Below are positions 26,755 to 36,059 of a stretch of 64,000 nt of DNA, piece by piece. The notes under the pieces are model-generated. The model saw only the letters and a program-made list of their open reading frames with translations, had not been told where the DNA came from and did no database searches. The stretch is taken from contig NZ_CABVPN010000005.1 of the NCBI RefSeq assembly GCF_902499115.1, positions 193,433 to 257,432 of the forward strand, given 5' to 3'. Each line of letters starts with the position of its first letter. The stretch's first letter is position 1. Source of the stretch: Burkholderia diffusa (lineage in GTDB: Bacteria; Pseudomonadota; Gammaproteobacteria; Burkholderiales; Burkholderiaceae). The position numbers were made by a program, and so were the translations under genes.

Positions 26755-29181
26755 TCAGTCCGGCTTGCGCTCCGGTGCAGCACGCGGTGGCGGCTCGGCG
26801 ACCGGGGTGCCGGCGGTAGGGCCACCATTCTCATCGTTCTCGGGCGCCACGGGCCGCGAACCGTCGTCATACGCGACGAGGCTGCGCTGCGGATTCGCGA
26901 TCCGGATTCCGCGTTCGCGGAACAGCACCGCGATACGCCGGTTGAATTCGCGCTGCACACCCCAGCGCGCAGAGTCCTTGCACTGGATCTGTCCGGCCAG
27001 CGCGATCGTCGCGCCGTCGACCTGGTCGATGCCCCAGTAGCTGAAATCCGACAGGATGCCGTCCTTGTAATTCGGATCGTCGCGCAACGCGGCGCCGATC
27101 TCCTTCAGCGTCTCGATCGCGCGATCGATGTCCTGGCCGTACGCGATGCTGACCTTGACGGCTGCGTTGCCGAGCCCGCGATTCGTGTTGTTGACGGTCG
27201 TAACGGAGCTGAACGGGATCGTGTACAGCGACCCGTCGCCCGCGCGCAGCCGCACGGTGCGGATCGACAGGTATTCGACCGTGCCGGACACGCCGGCGAG
27301 CGTGACCCAGTCTCCCACCTGCATCGCGTTCTCCATCAGCAGGAAGATCCCGGTGATGAAATCCTGCACGAGCTTCTGCGAGCCGAAGCCGAGCGCGACG
27401 CCGAAGATGCTGGCGCCGGCGAGCAGTGGACCGATGTTCACGCCGATTTCGCTGAGGCCCGTCAGCACGACGACGAGCGCGATCATGATGAACAGCAGCG
27501 AACGCAGCATCGGCAGCAGCGTGCGTAACCGCGCCGCGCGCACGAGGTTGCCTTCGTGTGTCCACTGCTGCAGGCGGCGCTCGATCGCGATGTTCGCGGC
27601 TTCCCATACGATCAGCGCGACGACGGCCGCGATCGCGATCGTGATCAGCGCCGACGCGAGCCGATGGCCGATCGTGCCGGTCTGGAAGGCGTGGAAGATC
27701 GGCACGCCCCAGATCTGCAGCAGCACCACGACGGTCGCGACGGCGATCACCGCCGACACGATCTGGCGCACCAGCGGGTAGTAGCGGTACGCGTGCAGGT
27801 GGACCAGCGTGCGATCGTCGTCGCGGCGCTGGAACAGTCGAGCGAGCGCACCGAACACGACGATCGACACGATCCGCATGCCGATCACCGCGGCGATCGA
27901 GCGGCCGCCGAGCGTGATCAGCACGCGGTAGCCGTTGTGGACGTCGAGCGCCCACACGAACCACAGCGCCATCACGACGAATACCGAAACGGGCGCCCAC
28001 GCGTCGGCGAGCGCGTTGCCGATCATCGCGAAGGCCGGCCGATCGTCGCCGGCCGCGCGGATGCGGGCGGCGACCGGCTGGCGGCACCGGAGAATCAGCG
28101 CCGAGATCATCAAGTGGCCGACGAGCGCGACGGCTTTCAGCAGCGCTACGTGACCGGCGTCGCTGAGGCCGAAGCTCGCGGCGATCTCGACCGCGGCCGT
28201 GCAGACGCCGACGACGATCGCGATCCGCGCGATCGAGCGCTGCGCGATCGCGGCCCATGCGTCGCTGACGTGCAGCAGCCGCAATTGCGGCGCATCGGGC
28301 TGGAAGAACAGCCGGCTGACAATCGTCACGAGGCGGCAGATCACGTAGATGTCGATCAGCGATTCGAGTGCGGTTTCGGTCGGCGTGCCGGCGCCGTCGA
28401 GCACCGACATCGTCAGGCTCGCGACGCCGACGAACGCCAGCAGCGGCACCACGCGCAGCGCGAGGCTGACCAGCGCGCGCGGCATCCGGCGCAGCAGCGT
28501 GGTGTGGCGCCGCGCATGGCCACGGCCTTGCGACGACGTATCGGGCGCGGCGCTGGCGTCGTCCGGCGCTGACGGCCTGGCGTCATCCGGCCCGGCTGGC
28601 TCGGGCTCGGCCCGACGCGACGATTCGGCCCGACGCGTGCCCATGGCGGCCAGCGCGCGCCGCAGGAGCCGCTTCGCGAACCATTCGACGACGAACGCGG
28701 GCACGAGCACGGCGAGGATGACCAGGATCGCGCGCGTGAGGTCCGCGCGTTCGTCGGTTCGCACCAGCCGCTCGTGCCACCAGCGGCCGACGGAGCCGAC
28801 ATCGAGTAGCGAGCGCAGCGATTCGTTCAGCGCGGCGCCGATTTCGCCGGCCCAATGTGCCCCCTGCCGGACGAGCATCGACGCGAGCCCGTTCGTCGTG
28901 AGCGCGGCTGGGGCGGCGGATGCCGCGCTGGCCGGTGTCGCGGCGCTCGCCGGAAGCGCGGGCGTGCTCAGCACGCCGACGGCCGCGATCGCGCGCAACG
29001 TCGTTTCGACCTGCTCGCGCTCGCGTGGATTTTGCAGGACGGAGAGGGCCTGCTGCGCCTGTTGCGGCGTCAATGCCGGCACGGCGCCGGAGGCCGCCGA
29101 TGGGGCGGCTGGTGCAGGGGTAGCCGCGTGGGCGATCGATACGACGGCGGCGAGCAGCCAGCCGAGCAGGAAATGTCGCAT
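26755..29181 (-). CDS. MscS-type mechanosensitive channel (YbiO/MscM-like)
   Basis: This 808-residue inner-membrane protein is likely a large MscS-family channel that relieves osmotic pressure. It has a signal peptide (MRHFLLGWLLAAVVSIAHAA), a low-complexity Ala/Pro periplasmic part, about nine or more hydrophobic spans, and the MscS pore and beta domain (LSEIGVNIGPLLAGASIFGVALGFGSQKLVQDFITGIFLLMENAMQVGDWV). It most resembles E. coli YbiO. I start at ATG 29181 because the signal peptide begins there; the in-frame extension to 29346 lacks such a feature. The C-terminal tail is Pro/Glu-rich. Confidence 0.9.
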   Translation of the reverse strand: MRHFLLGWLLAAVVSIAHAATPAPAAPSAASGAVPALTPQQAQQALSVLQNPREREQVETTLRAIAAVGVLSTPALPASAATPASAASAAPAALTTNGLASMLVRQGAHWAGEIGAALNESLRSLLDVGSVGRWWHERLVRTDERADLTRAILVILAVLVPAFVVEWFAKRLLRRALAAMGTRRAESSRRAEPEPAGPDDARPSAPDDASAAPDTSSQGRGHARRHTTLLRRMPRALVSLALRVVPLLAFVGVASLTMSVLDGAGTPTETALESLIDIYVICRLVTIVSRLFFQPDAPQLRLLHVSDAWAAIAQRSIARIAIVVGVCTAAVEIAASFGLSDAGHVALLKAVALVGHLMISALILRCRQPVAARIRAAGDDRPAFAMIGNALADAWAPVSVFVVMALWFVWALDVHNGYRVLITLGGRSIAAVIGMRIVSIVVFGALARLFQRRDDDRTLVHLHAYRYYPLVRQIVSAVIAVATVVVLLQIWGVPIFHAFQTGTIGHRLASALITIAIAAVVALIVWEAANIAIERRLQQWTHEGNLVRAARLRTLLPMLRSLLFIMIALVVVLTGLSEIGVNIGPLLAGASIFGVALGFGSQKLVQDFITGIFLLMENAMQVGDWVTLAGVSGTVEYLSIRTVRLRAGDGSLYTIPFSSVTTVNNTNRGLGNAAVKVSIAYGQDIDRAIETLKEIGAALRDDPNYKDGILSDFSYWGIDQVDGATIALAGQIQCKDSARWGVQREFNRRIAVLFRERGIRIANPQRSLVAYDDGSRPVAPENDENGGPTAGTPVAEPPPRAAPERKPD

Positions 29182-29391
29182 GGGGAGGCATGCGGGCGCA
29201 CATCGAAATGTGGCCCGCCGGTCTGGACGATGGACGGAAGTTAACATGATCGCGAACGGACCCGAATAGTTCCGCCGACGAATATTCGCTTGCGACGTGG
29301 CGGGTCGGGAACGAAACGTGCTCGCCGGCACATCGATTCGGTGCAAACCACGACTGCGGCTACATGCGGCGAACTCCGGATTCCTGATGAA

Positions 29392-30351
29392 TCAGCCCTG
29401 CTCGTCGTGAAAGATCGGCAGCACGTGCTCGGCGATTTCCTCGATGACCTCGCGCACGGGCCGGTCCGAGCCGGGATTCAGCGTGACGTGGTGCGTGCCG
29501 GCTGCGCGCATGTCCCGCAAGATGCCGACCAACGCATTCCGTCCGGTCGCGTAGCCGAGCGACAGCGCGCGGGCCGGCGCATCGCGATTCGCATCGAGAT
29601 CGAGCCGCATCGATACGCCGAACGCGCGAAAGCCCGGTTGAGCCAGCCGGTCGACGGCCGCGCGCCACATCGAATAACGAGAACGCTGCGTGTCCGGATC
29701 GCGGTGGTACGTCATCCAGCCGATCGCGTTCCGAGCGATCCAGTCGACGCTCTGTCCGCCCGAACCGACCGCGAGCATCGGCACCGCGGCATCGCCGCGC
29801 GGCAGCAGCGTGAAGTCGGGCGCGTCCGGCGGTGTTTCGTCGGGCAGCACGCGGGACGGCACGCCGAGCGCGGCCGCAACGATGTCCCAATGCCGGCGAT
29901 ACCGGTCGCGCCGCGTTTGAGCATCGACGCCGAACGCCGCATATTCGGGCGGCCGGTCGCCGGAGCCGAGGCCGAGGACGAAGCGTCCGCCGGACAGCGT
30001 CGCGACCGACAGCGCGCCTTTCGCGATATGCAGCGGATGACGCAGCGGCAGCACGATCGCGCCGCTGGCGAGCACGATCCGGCGCGTGCGCGACGCGAGC
30101 GCGCCGAGCAGCACCCACGGATCGAGGTGCCCGACCGGGTCGGGATAGTCGGCGCTGTTCAGCGGTACGTCGCGAATCCACAGTGCGCGAAAGCCGAGCG
30201 AATCGGCCCGCGCCGCGAGTTCGAGCTGCTCGTTGAAATCGGCGACGGTCCGGCCGCTGCGCAGCAGCGGCAGCGTCAGGCCGATCGACAGCCGCTCGGC
30301 CGAGAAGATGCGCTGCGCGACGTCGGCGCGGCCGGAGGCGGGCAGGGGCAT
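29392..30351 (-). CDS. LLM-class flavin-dependent oxidoreductase
   Basis: This 319-residue luciferase-like TIM barrel carries an F-type FMN site: SIGLTLPLLR near the start, LWIRDVPLNSADYPDP, GALASRTRRIVLASGAIVLPLRHPLHIAKGALSVATLSGGRFVLGLGSGD, and AVGSGGQSVDWIARNA. It is nearest to the TIGR03571-type group. ATG 30351 is preferred over 30357 because AAGGA sits six bases upstream of it. No flavin reductase or obvious substrate genes are beside it, so the substrate is unknown. Confidence 0.87.
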   Translation of the reverse strand: MPLPASGRADVAQRIFSAERLSIGLTLPLLRSGRTVADFNEQLELAARADSLGFRALWIRDVPLNSADYPDPVGHLDPWVLLGALASRTRRIVLASGAIVLPLRHPLHIAKGALSVATLSGGRFVLGLGSGDRPPEYAAFGVDAQTRRDRYRRHWDIVAAALGVPSRVLPDETPPDAPDFTLLPRGDAAVPMLAVGSGGQSVDWIARNAIGWMTYHRDPDTQRSRYSMWRAAVDRLAQPGFRAFGVSMRLDLDANRDAPARALSLGYATGRNALVGILRDMRAAGTHHVTLNPGSDRPVREVIEEIAEHVLPIFHDEQG

Positions 30352-30357
30352 GTCCAT

Positions 30358-31379
30358 TCCTTGAAGACGGAGCGAAGCAGGCGCGCTCCGTAGGGTGTTC
30401 GCATGCTAGCGTGTTTGCGCGACGCTTGCGACGCGCGGCGAGCGATACACGGCGGCATCGGCGGGTCCGGCATGATCGGCGCCTTCGGTTATCGGGCAAT
30501 CAATCGGCATGAACTGACCTCGGCAAGTGGTGGTCGGTCTCGTGGCGGGCACGGTGCTGTTCGTGTTCGGCGGCGCTCGCACGGTTGAGGCGACGCACGC
30601 CGATCTATGCAGGACCGCCGAGGAGTCGGGCATCACGCGGGCCTCCGGGACGGGTTGCCTCGGATCACGTGCGCGCTCGACCACGCATGCGCGGCCAGGG
30701 GCGGGCGATTGTAAGCGGATCGTCGGGCGTCGTGCAGGTGCAGACGTCTCGCCGGCGCACACGTCACATTCCTGCAACACCGGCGCCGCGCCCGTCCGCC
30801 GATCGCGCGCGCCGTTTCCCGTCGTTTCACTTTCGAAACGTTCACGCATTTCTGTCGCCGCCCGATCTGCATCGGGGTCACTTCACCGGCCGCGCCGCCT
30901 TGCGCCGCGAAGCATGGTGCGCTCCTTGCATATCTGTGTGTGCCGTGAGCGCGATCGCCGGCGCGGTAGAGGGCCGGCCATCGCTTCAGTGGGTCGGACG
31001 CATCGAAGACGGGGACAAGAGAATGAGAACAGACCGAATCGCAACGTGTCGTGTTGCAAAAATGAATCGCCGACCTGCCCGAGAATTCGTTTCGCCGTTG
31101 ATTGCGGTGACATGAGCGTGCGGCTTTTCGTTCCATCCGAACAATCCGGGTTCGTTCCGAACGACGACGTGCAGGCGTGACGCACCAGGCCGACCGGTGC
31201 CAGTCGGCCGTCGGGGATGAACCGCCGAGCACGTGGATGGGCAATCAATCATGAGATATGGATCGTCATGCCGACGCGCGAAACGCCTGCGTGCCGAGCG
31301 CGACGCATGCGTGTGCCTGCCGCACGCACCGCCGCGCGGCGATCCGCCCGACATCGGGAAATCGAAGGTGTAGTCCAGG
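30358..31379. other. Gene-poor stretch of about 1 kb
   Basis: No frame here has a ribosome site plus protein-like composition. The candidate at 30527-31180 (+) begins with a short hydrophobic run but continues as Arg/Cys-rich shadow sequence. The stretch may hold a decayed gene or regulatory DNA for the downstream small RNA candidate. Confidence 0.45.
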
Positions 31380-31501
31380 GGAAAGGTCCGCCGGCGGCGC
31401 CGCGGTGGATCCGACGACATTGTGCTGTCAGTTGATCCACTACCCCGATGGATCAATTGTTGGAGCGCCCATCGCCATGTGGTCGATGGGCGTCTTTTTT
31501 T
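31380..31501 (+). ncRNA. Candidate small RNA ending in an orphan terminator
   Basis: Two consecutive hairpins lie upstream of a T run with no coding gene ahead of them. The first is TTGATCCA (31432-31439) with TGGATCAA (31449-31456) and a nine-base C-rich loop. The second is a perfect 9-bp GC stem (31466-31474 with 31484-31492) directly followed by seven T at 31495-31501. The 5' end is not defined; no clear promoter is seen. It could instead be a leader attenuator for the sirtuin gene, 110 bp downstream. Confidence 0.45.
31465..31501 (+). terminator. Strong orphan intrinsic terminator
   Basis: The stem CGCCCATCG / CGATGGGCG with loop CCATGTGGT and a seven-T tail is a textbook terminator, but no plus-strand gene precedes it for more than 1 kb. 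Confidence 0.85.
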
Positions 31502-31610
31502 GCTGCGCCGGTGTCGCGCGCGCCGCCGGCCCGATCGCCCGGCGTTCTGTATCATGTGCTGGCGCGCTGGCCGCACGGCTTGCCACCGCGCCCGATCACG
31601 CGCCGCCAAC

Positions 31611-32507
31611 ATGAACGACATCGCCTTGCCCGACACCTCATCCGCCAGCCTCGATCCGGCCGCGCTCGATGCGCTGCACGCGTTCGTCGAGCGCCATCCG
31701 CGGCTGCTCGTGCTGACCGGTGCAGGCATCAGCACAGATTCCGGCATTCCCGGCTATCGCGACCGCAACGGTCAATGGATGCGCTCGCCGCCGATCCAGC
31801 TCCACGAATTCCTCGGGTCCGACACCGCGCGCCGCCGCTATTGGGCGCGCAGCATGATCGGCTGGCCCGTGGTGGGCCGCGCGCGGCCGAACCGCTCGCA
31901 TGTCGCGCTCGCGCGGCTCGGCGGCACCGGCCGGATCGAGCGCCTCGTCACGCAGAACGTCGACGGGCTGCACCAGCGTGCAGGCAGCGGCGACGTGATC
32001 GAACTGCATGGCGGCATCAACGGCGTCACGTGCCTCGATTGCGGCGCGCATCACGCGCGCGCGACGATCCAGACCTTGCTCGAAACGGACAACCCCGAGC
32101 TGCTGGGCACGCAGGCGGAACCCGCCGCCGACGGTGACGCGCACCTCGAATGGGCCGCGCTCGACACGTTCCGCATCCCGGCCTGCCCGGCCTGCGGCGG
32201 GCTGCTGAAGCCGGCGGTGGTGTTCTTCGGCGAGAACGTGCCGCGCGAACGCGTCGCGCTGGCGTCGCAGGCGCTCGATGCGGCCGATGCGCTGCTCGTC
32301 GTCGGCTCGTCGCTGATGGTGTATTCCGGCTACCGGTTCTGCGTGTGGGCCCAGGCGCAGAACAAGCCCGTCGCCGCGTTGAACCTCGGCCATACGCGCG
32401 CCGATCCGATGCTGACGCTGAAGGTCGAGGCGCGTTGCGCGCCCGCGCTCGACGCGCTGAACGCGCGGCTGGGCGTCGCCGGCGGCGCGCCGGAGCACGC
32501 ATCGTGA
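31611..32507 (+). CDS. NAD-dependent protein deacylase (class II sirtuin)
   Basis: This 298-residue sirtuin removes acyl groups from lysines using NAD. It has the NAD-binding GAGISTDSGIPGYRDRNGQW, the catalytic histidine in IELHGGINGVTC, the QNVDGLH motif, and zinc cysteines in CLDCG and CPACGG. The GIPGYRD form and overall spacing fit class II (SIRT4-like) rather than CobB-type class III. Its stop overlaps the GTG start of the next gene, indicating coupling. Starts upstream of 31611 run into the terminator region and are unlikely. Confidence 0.92.
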   Translation: MNDIALPDTSSASLDPAALDALHAFVERHPRLLVLTGAGISTDSGIPGYRDRNGQWMRSPPIQLHEFLGSDTARRRYWARSMIGWPVVGRARPNRSHVALARLGGTGRIERLVTQNVDGLHQRAGSGDVIELHGGINGVTCLDCGAHHARATIQTLLETDNPELLGTQAEPAADGDAHLEWAALDTFRIPACPACGGLLKPAVVFFGENVPRERVALASQALDAADALLVVGSSLMVYSGYRFCVWAQAQNKPVAALNLGHTRADPMLTLKVEARCAPALDALNARLGVAGGAPEHAS

Positions 32508-33145
32508 CCGGGCCGACGTCCTCGCCCGATCCGTCCGCGCGGCTGTCGGCGCCGGCGGCCGAGCGCAATCGCGGGCCGATCCTCGACGTGCTGCGTCGCG
32601 TGCTGCCGGCCAGCGGCGACGTGCTCGAGATCGCGAGCGGCACCGGGCAGCATGCGGTCCATTTCGCGCAGGCGCTGCCGGCGCTGCGCTGGCAGCCGAG
32701 CGATCCTGACGCACACGCGCGCCGCTCGATCGCCGCGTGGGTCGCGCATGCCGGCCTCGCGAACCTGGCCGAGCCGCTGGCGTTCGACGTGCGGGATGCG
32801 TCGTGGCCGGCCGCGGCGTTCGACGCGATCGTCTGCATCAACATGGTCCACATCTCGCCGTGGGCCTGCACCGACGCACTGTTCGCCGGCGCGTCGCGCG
32901 TGCTGCGTCCGGGCGGCGTGCTGTTCCTGTACGGCCCGTATCGCCGCGAAGGCCGGCACACGGCGCCGTCCAACGAAGCGTTCGACCAGCAGTTGCGCAG
33001 CCGCGACCCGTCGTGGGGCGTTCGCGATCTCGAGGCGGTCGTCGCGCTCGGCCTCGACCGCGGGCTCGACTGCATCGAGGTCGTCGAGATGCCGGCGAAC
33101 AACCTGAGCGTCGTGTTCAGGCGCCTGCCGCACGCGGAGCAGTGA
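32504..33145 (+). CDS. DUF938 family class I SAM-dependent methyltransferase-like protein
   Basis: This 213-residue protein opens with GTG overlapping the sirtuin stop (GTGA). It has the SAM-binding fold: motif I VLEIASGTGQHAVHFA, an acidic residue after WQPSDPDAHA, VCINMVHISPW, and VLRPGGVLFLYGPYRREGRHT. This matches the DUF938 family, whose substrate is unknown. Translational coupling to the sirtuin suggests a shared function, but none is documented that I know of. Confidence 0.85.
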   Translation: MTGPTSSPDPSARLSAPAAERNRGPILDVLRRVLPASGDVLEIASGTGQHAVHFAQALPALRWQPSDPDAHARRSIAAWVAHAGLANLAEPLAFDVRDASWPAAAFDAIVCINMVHISPWACTDALFAGASRVLRPGGVLFLYGPYRREGRHTAPSNEAFDQQLRSRDPSWGVRDLEAVVALGLDRGLDCIEVVEMPANNLSVVFRRLPHAEQ

Positions 33146-33194
33146 TACGCAAGCGCGCATCGCAGCCGGGTTTCCACTATCCTTTCGCCTGTGC

Positions 33195-33226
33195 GCGCGA
33201 CCCGGTTCGGTCGCGCCCTGTTTTTT
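33195..33226 (+). terminator. Terminator or attenuator just before gnd
   Basis: An 8-bp stem (GCGCGACC at 33195-33202 with GGTCGCGC at 33209-33216) with a six-base loop is followed by CCTG and six T residues at 33221-33226. The gnd ribosome site CCGGAG begins two bases later, so any gnd transcript initiated upstream passes through it. Confidence 0.65.
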
Positions 33227-33241
33227 CCGGAGAATTGACTA

Positions 33242-34654
33242 ATGGGCAAACAAGCAATCGGTGTGATCGGGCTCGCGGTGATGGGCCGCAATCTCGCACT
33301 CAATATCGAGAGCCGCGGTTACGCGGTGTCGGTGTATAACCGCAGCCGCGAGAAAACCGACGAACTGATCGCCGAATTCCCCGGCCGTAATCTGGTACCG
33401 ACCTATACCCTCGAAGAGTTCGTCGCGTCGCTCGAGACGCCGCGCCGGATCCTGATGATGGTGAAGGCCGGCGAAGCGACCGATGCGACGATCGCATCGC
33501 TCAAGCCGCTGCTCGAGAAGGGCGACGTGCTGATCGACGGCGGGAATACGCACTTCACGGACACGATCCGCCGCAACCAGGAACTCGCGCAATCGGGCCT
33601 GCACTTCATTGGCACCGGCGTGTCCGGCGGCGAAGAGGGCGCGCTGCGCGGCCCGTCGATCATGCCGGGCGGCCAGCGCGACGCGTACGACCTGGTCGAG
33701 CCGATCCTCAAGCAGATCGCCGCGAAGGCCCCGTCGGACGGCGAGCCGTGCGTCGCGTACATGGGTCCGGACGGTGCGGGCCACTACGTGAAGATGGTCC
33801 ACAACGGCATCGAATACGGCGACATGCAGCTGATCGCCGAAAGCTATGCCGTGCTGAAGGACGTCGCGGGCCTGACCAACGACGAACTCGGCGCGGTATA
33901 CACCGAGTGGAATCAGGGCGAGCTCGACAGCTATCTGATCGAGATCACGTCGAAGATCTTCGGCAAGAAGGACGAAGAAACCGGCAAGCACCTCGTCGAC
34001 GTGATCCTCGATCGCGCCGCGCAGAAGGGCACCGGCAAGTGGACGAGCCAGAACGCCCTGGATCTGGGCGTGCCGCTGCCGCTGATCACCGAGTCGGTGT
34101 TCGCGCGCGTGCTGTCGTCGTTGAAGACCGAGCGCGTCGCGGCCAGCAAGATCCTGTCGGGCCCGGCCGCCGCGTCGTTCGACGGCGATCGCGCCGCGTT
34201 CGTCGAAGCGGTGCGCCGCGCGCTGTACCTGAGCAAGGTGATCTCGTACGCGCAGGGCTTCGCGCAACTGCGCATGGCGTCCGAAGAGTATGGCTGGAAC
34301 CTCGATCTCGGGACGATCGCGAAGATCTTCCGCGCGGGCTGCATCATCCGCGCGCGATTCCTGCAGAAGATCACCGACGCGTACGCGAAGGATCCGGCGC
34401 TCGCGAACCTGCTGCTCGACCCGTATTTCAAGGACATCGCCGCGAATTACCAGGCGTCGCTGCGCGACGTCGTGGTGGCTGCCGTAAAGGCAGGCGTGCC
34501 GGTGCCGGCGTTCGCGTCGGCGGTCGCGTACTTCGACAGCTACCGTTCGGAGCGGCTGCCGGCGAACCTTGTGCAGGCGCAGCGCGACTTCTTCGGCGCC
34601 CATACGTTCGAGCGTACCGACCGGCCGGGCAGCTTCCACGCGAACTGGTCGTGA
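33242..34654 (+). CDS. gnd: 6-phosphogluconate dehydrogenase (decarboxylating)
   Basis: This 470-residue enzyme oxidises 6-phosphogluconate to ribulose 5-phosphate, CO2 and NADPH in the pentose phosphate pathway. It has the N-terminal Rossmann loop GVIGLAVMGRNLALN, the substrate loop GTGVSGGEEGALRGPSIMPGG, and the catalytic helix HYVKMVHNGIEYGDMQLIAE. Length matches the long homodimeric type. CCGGAG precedes the ATG. Substitution of A for G in the usual GLGVMG/GLAVMG loop is normal in this family. Confidence 0.97.
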   Translation: MGKQAIGVIGLAVMGRNLALNIESRGYAVSVYNRSREKTDELIAEFPGRNLVPTYTLEEFVASLETPRRILMMVKAGEATDATIASLKPLLEKGDVLIDGGNTHFTDTIRRNQELAQSGLHFIGTGVSGGEEGALRGPSIMPGGQRDAYDLVEPILKQIAAKAPSDGEPCVAYMGPDGAGHYVKMVHNGIEYGDMQLIAESYAVLKDVAGLTNDELGAVYTEWNQGELDSYLIEITSKIFGKKDEETGKHLVDVILDRAAQKGTGKWTSQNALDLGVPLPLITESVFARVLSSLKTERVAASKILSGPAAASFDGDRAAFVEAVRRALYLSKVISYAQGFAQLRMASEEYGWNLDLGTIAKIFRAGCIIRARFLQKITDAYAKDPALANLLLDPYFKDIAANYQASLRDVVVAAVKAGVPVPAFASAVAYFDSYRSERLPANLVQAQRDFFGAHTFERTDRPGSFHANWS

Positions 34655-34854
34655 CCGGCTGGCGAGGACGGTATTGTTGCGAAATTCTATTCTTTGAGTA
34701 GGGTTTTTCGTTCCCGGATCCCGGAATTGTTGGCTCCGAGGAAACAGTGTTTTCGTTCTTTCATGGTTTTCCCTAGGTGATCTCGGGACTAAACTTTGTT
34801 CAATCGCTGCAGACATGGTGTGTGCGGCGGAGCAAAAAAATCCCGGAGGTAATC

Positions 34855-35199
34855 ATGAAATCGCTGATCGCAACGTTCGCTGCTGCTGCTGTCCTCGCCG
34901 TTCCTGCCGTCTCGTTCGCCCAACAGAACGCCCCCGTCACCCGTGCGCAGGTGAAGGCCGAACTGGCCCAACTGCAACAGGCCGGCTACAAGCTGGGCAG
35001 CGACCGTACCGACTACCCGGCAAGCATCCAGGCAGCTGAAGCCCGTGTGAACCCGCAACAGAACGTGGCCGCTGCCGATACGAGCGGCTACGGTGCGCAA
35101 CCGGCCGCTCAGCAGGAATCGGGCGCTCCGGCGGCCGCCAAGACCGGCTGGCAGGTCAAGCGCGTGTCGGATGGCGCACCGGTCTACAAGGGTCGTTAA
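34855..35199 (+). CDS. DUF4148 domain exported protein
   Basis: This 114-residue protein has a signal peptide (MKSLIATFAAAAVLAVPAVSFAQ), then the DUF4148 core VTRAQVKAELAQLQQAGYKLGSDRTDYPASIQAAEARV. Such small periplasmic proteins are abundant in Burkholderiales and of unknown function. GGAGG lies seven bases before the ATG, supporting strong expression. A long terminator follows directly. Confidence 0.9.
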   Translation: MKSLIATFAAAAVLAVPAVSFAQQNAPVTRAQVKAELAQLQQAGYKLGSDRTDYPASIQAAEARVNPQQNVAAADTSGYGAQPAAQQESGAPAAAKTGWQVKRVSDGAPVYKGR

Positions 35200-35254
35200 T
35201 CGTCATCGATCGCCGGCCGCATGTGCGGCCCGATGCGACCCCACGCAGTACCCG

Positions 35255-35294
35255 CAGCCCGTCGTTCCGCATCACGGAACGACGGGCTGTTTTC
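35255..35294 (+). terminator. Intrinsic terminator of the DUF4148 gene
   Basis: A perfect 15-bp stem (35255-35269 with 35275-35289) with a five-base loop is followed by TTTTC. It ends just before the stop of the converging small gene. Confidence 0.9.
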
Positions 35295-35313
35295 ATTGGC
35301 GGCACCCGTCGTG

Positions 35314-35634
35314 TCAATGCAGCGGCCGTGGTCCGCGGCCGATGTCCCGGAACAGCGCGTCGGCCGGCTCCAGCGCCTGCAGCCAGGCCTCGTCGTAGCC
35401 GCTCAGCGTGTCGAGCGCGTCGCGCAGCCGCTCGATCGCGAGCACCGGCAGCTCGACGCTGTGCCGGGTGGCGCCGCTCAGGTGCGCGACGCTCGCCAGT
35501 TGGACGAGTGCGTCCGCTGCTTCGGCGACGTCCGTCGCGAACAACAGGTGCCGGTTGAGCAATTCGACGAGGCCGCTGGAACCGGCGAAATCCTCGGCGT
35601 TGAGCTGCACGGACAGAAACGTCGCATTGTTCAT
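35314..35634 (-). CDS. Small protein of unknown function
   Basis: This 106-residue frame has an excellent ribosome site (GAGGAGAAAACC before ATG 35634). The product MNNATFLSVQLNAEDFAGSS is predicted to be helical and acidic, with Leu-rich segments (VELLNRHLLFATDVAEAADALVQLASVAHLSG, LPVLAIERLRDALDTLSGYDEAWLQAL). It recalls the DUF1484-type small Burkholderia proteins, though I am not sure of that. No signal peptide or membrane span. Function unknown. Confidence 0.75.
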   Translation of the reverse strand: MNNATFLSVQLNAEDFAGSSGLVELLNRHLLFATDVAEAADALVQLASVAHLSGATRHSVELPVLAIERLRDALDTLSGYDEAWLQALEPADALFRDIGRGPRPLH

Positions 35635-36059
35635 GGTTTTCTCCTCGTTATCGCTGGATCGTGCGGTGCACCTCCGAGTATAGGAGGCGGCCGGCGGCGG
35701 GGCGGCAGTCATCGGTGCGACACGGCTGGCGGCCGTGGAACCGTGGCCTGAAGCCTCCGGACGCCGCGCGCGATGGGGCTCGCGGCCCGCCGACACGCGT
35801 CGGCGATACCGCAAGATTGTTGCCGGATCGGGCGCCTGCCGCGGTCCTGTCCACGACAGATGGTATCTTTGACGGCCGGGGCGATACGAAAATGGCGCGA
35901 AAAAGGGGCCGATGAGCCCGTTCGCGCCGACGTCCCGCCGTGGAAACTGACGGCCGCGAGAGCGGTCGGATACTGGTTGGTCCGGCCGCCTGGCCGGACA
36001 TCGTGCGTCGCACGCCGGAGGGCGGTGGGCGGCGCAACGACGCAAATCCGGGAGGACCC
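35635..36059. other. Divergent promoter region
   Basis: These 425 bp separate the divergent small protein and the NlpD-like gene. No further gene is supported. The frame of the NlpD-like protein stays open upstream to 35940, but without a ribosome site or signal peptide. No clear consensus promoter stands out. Confidence 0.4.

Noticed and set aside
30527..31180. Open frame starting with a hydrophobic run (MVVGLVAGTVLFVFGG)
   Set aside because: The rest is Arg/Cys/Ser-rich without any fold-like pattern, and no ribosome site precedes it.
35940..36059. 40-residue N-terminal extension of the NlpD-like protein from ATG 35940
   Set aside because: It would bury the lipoprotein signal and lacks a ribosome site, whereas TTG 36060 follows GGAGGA directly.
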